A stretch of DNA of 64,000 bases. Source: Sulfuricystis thermophila. GTDB taxonomy: Bacteria > Pseudomonadota > Gammaproteobacteria > Burkholderiales > Rhodocyclaceae. The notes beneath the pieces are model-generated. The model searched no databases. It was not told the DNA's origin and saw only the letters and a program-made list of their open reading frames with translations. Shown in pieces: positions 44,183 through 51,828 of this stretch (position 1 is the first letter of the stretch; each line of letters opens with the position of its first letter). The translations under genes were made by a program, and so were the position numbers. Location: assembly GCF_004323595.1 (NCBI RefSeq), contig NZ_AP019373.1:1240001-1304000 (forward strand), given 5' to 3'.

Positions 44183-46456
44183 GTGACCGATACCGCCACT
44201 TTACGCCAGACAGAATCCGCTGCAAACGCCGATCAGGTCATCGCCAGCCTCGAAATCGACCTCGACGAGCAGCTGAATTTCCGCTCCGGACTGATCCAAC
44301 TCACGGCGCGCGAGATTCGCGACGGAGAAAAAGTCTGGCCTTTGTCGGCGGCGCTGAAGCTGACGCATTCCGATCATGGCGGCATCGGCACACTGGAACT
44401 CACCGACGACCGGCGCCTGCTCGCGCGCTGGCGCTACACCCTCGCCCGCAACCCCGCCGCCCTGCGTTTCGAGCGCGAATTCAACCGCCTGCGCGACAGT
44501 CTGGTGAGCGGGACGGCCCCGGCACCCGCAGTCGCCGCGACCTGCCCGATCTGCAAGGCGCCGATTCCGCCCGACGAGGAGGAATGCCCCAACTGTGCCC
44601 GCGAACTCTCCACGCCGCCCTCGACCTGGGTGCTGCTGCGGCTGTGGCGCTTCGCCAAACCTTATCAGGGCATGCTGTTCGCCGGCTTTCTGCTCACCCT
44701 GGCGGCGACCGCCGCGACCCTGGTGCCGCCCTATCTGACCATGCCGCTGATGGATGACGTACTGATCCCCTATCAGAACGGCACGCCGATCGACTGGGTC
44801 AAGGTCGGCTGGCTGCTGGGTGGCCTGCTCGGTGCCGCCTGCCTGGCCTGGGGCTTGGGTTGGGCGCGCACCTACATTCTGGCACTCGTCTCAGAGCGCA
44901 TTGGTGCTGATTTGAGAACAATGACTTACGAGCATCTGTTAAAGCTTTCTCTCGAATATTTCGGTGGCAAGCGCACCGGAGATCTCTTGGCGCGCATCGG
45001 CTCGGAAACCGACCGCATCAATGTCTTTCTGTCGCTGCATCTGCTCGATTTCGCCACCGACGTGCTGATGATCGCGATGACCGCGGTGATCCTGTTCTCG
45101 ATCAATGCCTGGCTGGCGCTGATCACGCTGATCCCGCTACCGATCATCGCCTGGCTGATCCACATCGTGCGCGACAAGCTGCGCACCGGCTTCGAGCAGA
45201 TCGACCGCGTCTGGGCCGAGGTCACCAACGTGCTCGCCGACACGATTCCGGGCATCCGCGTCGTCAAGGCCTTCGCACAGGAAGCGCGCGAAGCGCAGCG
45301 TTTCCGCGACGCCAACCGCCACAACCTCGAAGTCAACGACCGCTTGAACCGCATCTGGTCGCTGTTCGCGCCGACGGTGGGGCTACTCACCGAAATCGGC
45401 GTGCTGGTGGTATGGGTGTCCGGCATCTGGCTGATCGCCCATGACCGCATCACCGTCGGCGTGCTGACCGCCTTCCTCGCCTACATCTCGCGCTTCTATA
45501 CCCGGCTGGACGCGATGAGCCGCATCGTCTCGACCACCCAGAAGGCCGCCGCCGGCGCCAAGCGCATCTTCGACATCCTCGACCACGTCTCCAGCGTGCC
45601 CGATCCGGCGAAGCCTATGCCGATGCCGCCGGTGACGGGCGCGATCCAAATCCAGAACGTGCATTTCCGTTATGGCAACCGCGCCATCCTGCGCGGCATC
45701 GACCTCGACATCCGTCCCGGCGAGATGATCGGTCTGGTCGGTCATTCCGGCTCGGGCAAGAGCACCCTGGTGAATCTGATCTGCCGCTTCTACGATGTTT
45801 CCGAGGGCAGCATCCGCATCGAGGGCGTCGATCTGCGCAGCGTTGCCGTGGCGGATTACCGCAAGCACATCGGCCTCGTGTTGCAGGAACCCTTCCTGTT
45901 CTTCGGCACCATCGCCGAGAACATCGCCTATGGCAAGCCCGACGCGACGCGCGAGGAAATCGTCGCCGCGGCGCGCGCCGCCCATGCGCACGAATTCATC
46001 CTCCGGCAGCCGTTCGGCTACGACTCGCTGGTCGGCGAGCGCGGCCAGTCGCTTTCCGGCGGCGAGCGCCAGCGCATCTCGATCGCCCGTGCGCTGTTGA
46101 TCGACCCGAAGATCCTGATCCTCGACGAGGCGACTTCCGCGGTCGACACCGAAACCGAATTCGAGATCCAACAGGCGCTCAACAACCTGATCCGCGGCCG
46201 CACCACGATCGCCATCGCCCACCGCCTCTCGACGCTGCGGCGCGCCGACCGACTCGTCGTGATGGACCGCGGCAAGATCGTCGAGATCGGCAACCACGAC
46301 GAGCTGATGGCGAAACAAGGCCACTACTGGCGGCTCTACATGGCGCAGAGCAAGCAGCTCGACGAGCCGCCGCCGCTGGGCGAGCCCGACAAGAACGCGG
46401 CCCCGCCGCTCGTGCTGCCCGAACCCAAGGCCGCGGAACGGGAGGCGGTCGCATGA
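44183..46456 (+). CDS. ABC exporter with N-terminal zinc-ribbon, cyanophycin-linked
   Basis: This 757-residue ABC half-transporter (transmembrane then ATPase, exporter type) starts with GTG at 44183. Residues 1-115 are an uncommon soluble N-terminal domain. Four Cys (121, 124, 135, 138; CPICKAPIPPDEEECPNC) form a probable zinc ribbon. Six membrane helices span about 155-440. The ATPase domain has GHSGSGKST, SLSGGERQRISIARALL and ILILDEATS. It is coupled by ATGA to a DUF1854 gene and diverges from cphA'. Both extra domains and the context fit a cyanophycin-metabolism-associated transporter; the substrate is unknown. Confidence 0.88.
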   Translation: MTDTATLRQTESAANADQVIASLEIDLDEQLNFRSGLIQLTAREIRDGEKVWPLSAALKLTHSDHGGIGTLELTDDRRLLARWRYTLARNPAALRFEREFNRLRDSLVSGTAPAPAVAATCPICKAPIPPDEEECPNCARELSTPPSTWVLLRLWRFAKPYQGMLFAGFLLTLAATAATLVPPYLTMPLMDDVLIPYQNGTPIDWVKVGWLLGGLLGAACLAWGLGWARTYILALVSERIGADLRTMTYEHLLKLSLEYFGGKRTGDLLARIGSETDRINVFLSLHLLDFATDVLMIAMTAVILFSINAWLALITLIPLPIIAWLIHIVRDKLRTGFEQIDRVWAEVTNVLADTIPGIRVVKAFAQEAREAQRFRDANRHNLEVNDRLNRIWSLFAPTVGLLTEIGVLVVWVSGIWLIAHDRITVGVLTAFLAYISRFYTRLDAMSRIVSTTQKAAAGAKRIFDILDHVSSVPDPAKPMPMPPVTGAIQIQNVHFRYGNRAILRGIDLDIRPGEMIGLVGHSGSGKSTLVNLICRFYDVSEGSIRIEGVDLRSVAVADYRKHIGLVLQEPFLFFGTIAENIAYGKPDATREEIVAAARAAHAHEFILRQPFGYDSLVGERGQSLSGGERQRISIARALLIDPKILILDEATSAVDTETEFEIQQALNNLIRGRTTIAIAHRLSTLRRADRLVVMDRGKIVEIGNHDELMAKQGHYWRLYMAQSKQLDEPPPLGEPDKNAAPPLVLPEPKAAEREAVA

Positions 46457-46935
46457 ACGCATCCACCTTCACCTTGAGCCGCAACCCATTCGGCAAGCTC
46501 GTCTATGTCGGCGCCGACGGCGTGACGCACGAAGGGGTCACGCCGGTGCGCGCCTTTGCGCTCACCGCACCGGAGGAAGGCATTGCGCTGCTCTCTGCCG
46601 AAGGCAAGGAACTCGTCTGGATCGACCGACTCTCCGACCTGCCGGCGCCGCAGCGCGGCCTGATCGAGGAAGAATTCGCCCAGCGCGAGTTCATGCCGGT
46701 GATCCAGCGCCTCGTCAAGGTTTCGAGCTTCGCCACCCCATCGACCTGGCAGGTCGAAACCGACCGGGGAACCACGGAGCTGATCCTCAAGAGCGAGGAC
46801 GACATCCGCCGCCTGCGCGGCAGCATCCACCCCAACGGACTCCTGATTGCCGACAGCAACGGCATCCACTACCTGATTCCCGACCGAAACAGGCTCGACG
46901 CGACGAGCCAGAAGATTCTGAAACGGTTTCTCTGA
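46453..46935 (+). CDS. DUF1854-family protein, cyanophycin-cluster associated
   Basis: The 160-residue protein resembles the DUF1854 family known from cyanophycin gene clusters: MNASTFTLSRNPFGKLVYVGADG at the N-terminus, GVTPVRAFALTAPEEGIALL and QREFMPVIQRLVKVSSFATPSTWQVETDRG in the centre. It has no membrane segment. The gene overlaps the ABC transporter stop (ATGA), so it is part of the same operon. Function is unknown; a partner or regulator of the transporter is likely. Confidence 0.85.
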   Translation: MNASTFTLSRNPFGKLVYVGADGVTHEGVTPVRAFALTAPEEGIALLSAEGKELVWIDRLSDLPAPQRGLIEEEFAQREFMPVIQRLVKVSSFATPSTWQVETDRGTTELILKSEDDIRRLRGSIHPNGLLIADSNGIHYLIPDRNRLDATSQKILKRFL

Positions 46936-47078
46936 GCTTGTGAAAAAAATTCGTCGCGAGCGCAGCCAGGTTTGGGGAGGCCGGAGCGCAGCCACCGGAA
47001 TGTATGTGGAAATCCATGAGGATGGCAAGCACCGCCCGACCCCAAGATGGCAAGCGCAGCAGAATTTTTTACAAGCTC
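46936..47078. repeat. Long inverted repeat (family A hairpin, long form)
   Basis: The left arm GCTTGTGAAAAAAATTC (46936) and the right arm GAATTTTTTACAAGC (47062-47076) share their outer sequence with the hairpin at 18916-18961. The GCGCAG motif occurs next to both arms and also within the roughly 110-base loop. It sits between the convergent DUF1854 and AOR genes, so it probably terminates both. Confidence 0.6.
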
Positions 47079-47088
47079 TCTGACTTGC

Positions 47089-49146
47089 TCAAGGATCGCG
47101 ATTTGGCGTCGCCTGCACCGCCGGCGGGGCAAATTTCATCTCCACCCGGGGCGGTGACGAGAACGCGGCGCGCTGGCCGGCGCGGATCGCTTCCCAGAAC
47201 ACATGGGCGACCTTCTTGAGCGCTGCATGATCGGCGGGCAGGGTCGCCGCCGCGGTGATCTGCTCCAGTGATAGACCGATGTCGCCGGCAGCTTCCAGGC
47301 AGGGTGCGAGCTGTGCCAGCGACTTGCCGCTCTCGACCTGCCAGCGCAGGTAATGGAAGAACATCTCCGCCATGCGTTCGGTTTCCCAGGGCACGCTCTT
47401 GCCGTCCTCGCTGGCGTGGATCTGCCACGCCAGCTCGAAATGATGGCGGAAATAGTCGATGTCGAGACCGAAACGCTCCCAGGCGAGCTTGCCGGCCATC
47501 GGTTCGCCCCACTGGCGGTGGAAGCGGCACAAACCGGTGTTGTCGCTGATCAGCTCATACACCATGCGCTCGACATTGCGGCGTCCGAGCTCGTCCGGGG
47601 CGAGAAGCTCCGGGCCGTAATAGACGTAGTATTTGCCCATGATCGGCATCGGGCTGCCCATGCCGGGCACGAAATACTGATTGGGCACCATCGAGCCGTT
47701 CTCGCCATGCGCGAGATAGACGGCGTACTGCCCCGGCCGCGTGTCCGGATGGCGCTGGTCGAGCGTCCGCGCCGCCGCGCGGATGCCGTGGCGGAACACG
47801 GCAGCACGCGGATCGTTCAGGATCGCGTCGATCGTCGCCATCGCATAACGCGCGTTCTTCATGCTGTCCTCGACGAGATCGAAATCCTGCGGGTCGGCAG
47901 TGAATTTCTCGAAGCGTAGCTGGTGCTTCGGCGGCAGGCCATAGTCTTCGGGCTGAATCCGCCCGGTGGCGACGCATTCCATGATCCAGGCCAGCGTGCC
48001 GCCGATCTGGATCGCATCGAAGCCCATCGCATCCGCGTGGTCGTTGAGCAGCTCGGCGGCGCGCTGATCGAAGACGCCGAGCTGGGGACCGAGCGTGTGA
48101 TAGGGCTCGTAATCCTTCTTGTAATGACCATTCATCTTCTTGCAGGCCACCGAGCAGGGCTCGCCGCAGTGCTCGAACTGCTTCTTGGCGATGGTTTCCT
48201 CGTTGAACTGCTTCAAATAGTGATCGACGATGAACGCCTGCTGCTGCCTGAGCCGCTCCGCTTTGGGCTCGAAAACCGAACGGTAATTGAAACTCATCAG
48301 CTTCTCGCCCATGGCATGGTAGTTCGAGCCGAAGGTGCCGCCGGTGCCGGTCTTCGGGTCGAGCGAATATTTGACCGTGGCCGCCTTCTCGACCTTGATC
48401 GCACGCTCGCCGAAATGTTCGACGAAATAAGGATCGTAATCCTTGAGCGATTCCTTGACGGCAGGCTCCCATTGGCCACCGAACACGCAGCCGACGAGAT
48501 TGTGCTGGCGGAACATTTGACTGCCCAGACCACCCCGGCCGCACCAGTCGGTCACCCCGCTGACGACACCCTTCTCGACGGGGTTGGAAACGATCGCGCC
48601 TTCGATGGTCCTGGCCGCTGCCGGGCCAACGACGAAGGCGCGCACCTGCTTCGGCGGATACTCTCCGCCATGGCGGTCTATCAAGGCTTGCTGCAGCGCA
48701 AAGATTCCCAACAGTTCCCTGCCGTCCGCTGCCCGGTAGCCCCGCCAGAGCTGCTCGAAATCCTCACAGGGGGCGAGCCGCGCTTTGGGCGCGGTGCCGT
48801 CATGGTTCAAGAGCAGCACGCTCGGCCGTGACGCACGTCCAGAAAGTTCGACGTAATCGACGCCCAGATGCCGGAAGGTGTAGGCCGCACCGCCCATCGA
48901 GGAGATGTAGAAGCTCTCCCATTGCGGACTGTAGCCACAAAACACCAGCCGCCGCGAGCCGCCGAGAGGACTGTTGGCGAGCATGCCTGCGCCGAAGGTC
49001 ATGACGGCAGGGCCATGACGACGCCAGGCCTGCCAGCCGAAATCGACCGGGCCGATCACCCGGCTCGAGGCGGGTTCGGTGTCGAGTAGGGCCGAAAATG
49101 GTTCGAGTGAGATGCGCAACACAGAGGGTTCGAGTGGAGACGACAT
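47089..49146 (-). CDS. Aldehyde ferredoxin oxidoreductase (W/Mo-bis-pterin)
   Basis: The 685-residue enzyme has the AOR N-terminal domain (FGAGMLANSPLGGSRRLVFCG; YTFRHLGVDYVELSGRASRP) and helical domains 2-3 (LGPQLGVFDQRAAELLNDHADAMGFDAIQIGG). The [4Fe-4S] cysteines appear as Cys327, Cys331 and Cys335 (CGEPCSVAC, CX3CX3C where Pyrococcus AOR has CX2CX3C) and Cys540 (DNTGLC). AORs oxidise aldehydes to acids with ferredoxin and a tungsto- or molybdopterin. No ferredoxin or second subunit lies beside it, so it would depend on electron acceptors elsewhere. The substrate is unknown. Confidence 0.88.
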   Translation of the reverse strand: MSSPLEPSVLRISLEPFSALLDTEPASSRVIGPVDFGWQAWRRHGPAVMTFGAGMLANSPLGGSRRLVFCGYSPQWESFYISSMGGAAYTFRHLGVDYVELSGRASRPSVLLLNHDGTAPKARLAPCEDFEQLWRGYRAADGRELLGIFALQQALIDRHGGEYPPKQVRAFVVGPAAARTIEGAIVSNPVEKGVVSGVTDWCGRGGLGSQMFRQHNLVGCVFGGQWEPAVKESLKDYDPYFVEHFGERAIKVEKAATVKYSLDPKTGTGGTFGSNYHAMGEKLMSFNYRSVFEPKAERLRQQQAFIVDHYLKQFNEETIAKKQFEHCGEPCSVACKKMNGHYKKDYEPYHTLGPQLGVFDQRAAELLNDHADAMGFDAIQIGGTLAWIMECVATGRIQPEDYGLPPKHQLRFEKFTADPQDFDLVEDSMKNARYAMATIDAILNDPRAAVFRHGIRAAARTLDQRHPDTRPGQYAVYLAHGENGSMVPNQYFVPGMGSPMPIMGKYYVYYGPELLAPDELGRRNVERMVYELISDNTGLCRFHRQWGEPMAGKLAWERFGLDIDYFRHHFELAWQIHASEDGKSVPWETERMAEMFFHYLRWQVESGKSLAQLAPCLEAAGDIGLSLEQITAAATLPADHAALKKVAHVFWEAIRAGQRAAFSSPPRVEMKFAPPAVQATPNRDP

Positions 49147-49255
49147 GACTTTTCACCTCGTTCTTTCACGGCATTCAGGAGGGACGCGCCGGAAAGGTGG
49201 CGGCGCGGCCAGAAAAGTTGCGCATCCTACCTCTTTTCGATTCGCCCGGCCTTGA

Positions 49256-49279
49256 TCTCCGGCGCTGGCGGGACGGCAC
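49256..49279 (+). repeat. Dispersed 25-bp repeat (partial), between AOR and the signalling operon
   Basis: TCTCCGGCGCTGG, CGGG, ACGGCAC: the first block is changed at its start but the core and the second block are intact. It is in the 178-bp divergent gap and so lies in or near promoters. Confidence 0.65.
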
Positions 49280-49324
49280 CCCTGCAGCGACCACCTCCTT
49301 CCAGCATCAGAGTAAGATCATGTC

Positions 49325-51820
49325 ATGGAGAATCCTGCACCGATTCGCGTCCTCTACATCGAAGACAACCTCTTCGATCGGGAACAGGTGCGCGCTGCGC
49401 TGGAAGATGCAGAAGCCGTGTTCGTGCTGAAGACGGTGACCCAGCGCGGGGATTTCGAAGCCGCACTGCAATCCGGCGGCATCGATTGCGTGCTGACGGA
49501 CTTCGACGTTCTCGGTTTCACCGGCTTGCAGGTCTTCGATGTCGTGCGGGCAGCGCAACCACAGTTGCCGGTGGTGATCCTGACCGGTAACGGTTCGGAG
49601 GAACTCGCGGTCGAGGCGATGAAGCGCGGTGCCGCCGACTACCTCGTCAAGACACCCCAGCAGATCGCCCGTTTGCCGCTGATTTTGAAACAGGCAGTCG
49701 AGCAAGCCGCGCAGGCTGCACGGCTGGCGCGCCAGCAGGCCAACGTCGAGCTGGCCGCGAAGATCTTCGAGGCGAGCAGCGACGGGTTGATCATCACCGA
49801 TGCAGAAAAGCGCATCCTGGCCGTCAATCCGGCTTTCTGCAACCTCATCGGCTATCGGGCCGACGAGCTGGTCGGCTGCAAAACCGATGTCCTCACTGCC
49901 GGCCCCAAAGACGAAGCCTGGGTCAACAGAATCTGGGCAGGTGTCGCCAGTCAGGGCAGTTGGCAGGGAGAGATCAGACCCCAGTGCAAGGACGGCACAC
50001 GCGGCCGCGCCTGGCTCTCCCTGTCGGCAGTCAGGACAGCCGATGGCATCGTCAGACATTATGTCGCCCAGCTCATCGACCTCGCCGAGCGCACCCTGTT
50101 CGAGGAGCACTTGCGTTACCTGCTGCAGCATGACGCGTTGACCGATCTGCCGAATCTCGCGCTGCTGACCGACCATCTCGAGCAGGCGCTGGGCAATGCC
50201 GTTCGGCAAGCGCGTGTCGTGGCGCTGCTAACGGTCAATCTGACGCGCTTTCGCACCGTCAATGAGCACTATGGCCGCAGCGTCGGCGATCAGGCATTGA
50301 TCGAAGTGGCGCGCCGCATCAAGGCCCTGCTACGCGCCAGCGACACGGTGGCACGCAGTGGTGCCGACGAATTCGGCATCCTGCTCGCGAACCTCGAACA
50401 GGAAGACGATGCGATCCTGCTGGCGCAGCGCATCCTCGACCGGATCGCTGCACCGATGGACATCGACGACCATCGCTTGTCCCTCAACGCTTGTATCGGC
50501 ATCGCGCTTTTTCCGAAGGATGCCCAGGATGTCGATAGTCTTTTCAAGTGCGCCGACAGTGCGCTCGACCGCGCCCGGGAAGCCGGCGCGCATTGTTTCC
50601 GTTTCTTCGATCCGCAACTGAACGAGGACACCCTGCAGCGCTTGCGGCTCGAAACCGACCTGCGACGGGCTGTCGCGCAAGAGGCGCTGGAGATCCGCTA
50701 TCAGCCGCAGATCGATCTGATCACCGGCCGTATCTGCGGCTCGGAGGCCCTGCTGCGCTGGCATCACCCGGAACTCGGTCCAATCTCGCCGGCGGAGTTC
50801 ATCCCGCTGGCGGAAGAAATCGGCTTGATCGAATCGATCGGTGCCTGGGTGATCCGCACCGTCTGCCGTCAGAACAAGGCCTGGATCGATGCAGGCTTGC
50901 CATTGCTACCGGTGGCGGTGAATGTTTCCCCCCGCCAGTTCCGCCAGGAAAATCTGGCGGAGATCGTCACCACCGCGCTGAGCGAAAGCGGACTGCCGGG
51001 TTCCGGACTCGAACTGGAGATCACCGAATCGGCGATGATCGAGCATCCGTCGCAGGTCGCCGACGTCCTCAGCCGTCTCAAGACGCTGGGTGTGAAGCTG
51101 GCCCTCGACGACTTCGGCACCGGCTATTCGTCGCTCACCTATCTATCCAGTCTGCCATTCGACAAGATCAAGATCGACCAGAGCTTCATTCGCGATGTGA
51201 TCACCAATCCCGTCAATGCCACGATCGTCGCCGCCACGATCGCGATGGGACGTAGCCTCGACATGACGGTGCTGGCCGAAGGCGTCGAGAACGAGGCGCA
51301 ACTGATGTTCCTGCGCTCGCGACAATGCGAGGCGATGCAGGGCTGGCTGTTCAGCCGGGATCTCACCGCAGACGAGTTCGCCGCCCTGCTGAAACAAGGC
51401 GCAATGCTGAAAGTCGGCGCTGGCGAGACGGCAGCAGATGAGACCCTGTTGCTGCTCGACGACGAGCCGAACATCCTCAACGCGCTGCGCCGCCTGTTGC
51501 GGCGCGAAGGCTATCGGATCCTCGCCACCACCTCGCCGCAGGAGGCCTTCGAATTGCTGGCGCAGCATCGCGTGCAGGTGATCATCTCCGACCAGCGCAT
51601 GCCGGAGATGAGCGGCACCGAATTTCTCTCACGCGTCAAGCAGATCTATCCCGATACCGTGCGCATCGTGCTCTCCGGCTACACCGATCTGCAATCGATC
51701 ACCGAGGCGATCAACCGCGGTGCGATCTATCGCTTCCTCGTCAAGCCCTGGGATGATGAAGAACTGCGCCAGCAGGTCCGCGAAGCCTTCCGTGTCGCAC
51801 ACGGGCTGGTGAAAGCTTGA
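49325..51820 (+). CDS. Hybrid c-di-GMP regulator: REC-PAS-GGDEF(degenerate)-EAL-REC
   Basis: The 831-residue multi-domain protein starts with a receiver (1-120, VLTDFDVLG with Asp), then PAS (about 150-260), GGDEF (about 270-440), EAL (about 450-690) and a second receiver (about 703-825, ISDQRMPEMSG, RpfG type). The GGDEF motif reads GADEF near residue 346, with an RxxD I-site (RASD) five residues before it. The EAL motif is intact (SEALLRW, DDFGTGYSS), so the protein probably acts as a phosphodiesterase. A dispersed repeat copy (51410-51434) makes up the EAL-receiver linker. It is the first gene of a four-gene operon. Confidence 0.92.
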   Translation: MENPAPIRVLYIEDNLFDREQVRAALEDAEAVFVLKTVTQRGDFEAALQSGGIDCVLTDFDVLGFTGLQVFDVVRAAQPQLPVVILTGNGSEELAVEAMKRGAADYLVKTPQQIARLPLILKQAVEQAAQAARLARQQANVELAAKIFEASSDGLIITDAEKRILAVNPAFCNLIGYRADELVGCKTDVLTAGPKDEAWVNRIWAGVASQGSWQGEIRPQCKDGTRGRAWLSLSAVRTADGIVRHYVAQLIDLAERTLFEEHLRYLLQHDALTDLPNLALLTDHLEQALGNAVRQARVVALLTVNLTRFRTVNEHYGRSVGDQALIEVARRIKALLRASDTVARSGADEFGILLANLEQEDDAILLAQRILDRIAAPMDIDDHRLSLNACIGIALFPKDAQDVDSLFKCADSALDRAREAGAHCFRFFDPQLNEDTLQRLRLETDLRRAVAQEALEIRYQPQIDLITGRICGSEALLRWHHPELGPISPAEFIPLAEEIGLIESIGAWVIRTVCRQNKAWIDAGLPLLPVAVNVSPRQFRQENLAEIVTTALSESGLPGSGLELEITESAMIEHPSQVADVLSRLKTLGVKLALDDFGTGYSSLTYLSSLPFDKIKIDQSFIRDVITNPVNATIVAATIAMGRSLDMTVLAEGVENEAQLMFLRSRQCEAMQGWLFSRDLTADEFAALLKQGAMLKVGAGETAADETLLLLDDEPNILNALRRLLRREGYRILATTSPQEAFELLAQHRVQVIISDQRMPEMSGTEFLSRVKQIYPDTVRIVLSGYTDLQSITEAINRGAIYRFLVKPWDDEELRQQVREAFRVAHGLVKA
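51410..51434 (+). repeat. Dispersed 25-bp repeat, copy 10 (EAL-REC linker)
   Basis: AAAGTCGGCGCTGG, CGAG, ACGGCAG. It encodes KVGAGETA exactly between the EAL domain and the second receiver domain. Confidence 0.8.
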
Positions 51821-51828
51821 GGGTAGCC

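Noticed and set aside
49981-50010. GGACGGCACAC in the EAL gene, and ACGGCAC in other places (for example 59208, 23692)
   Set aside because: Only the second block matches; the GGCGCTGG core is missing.
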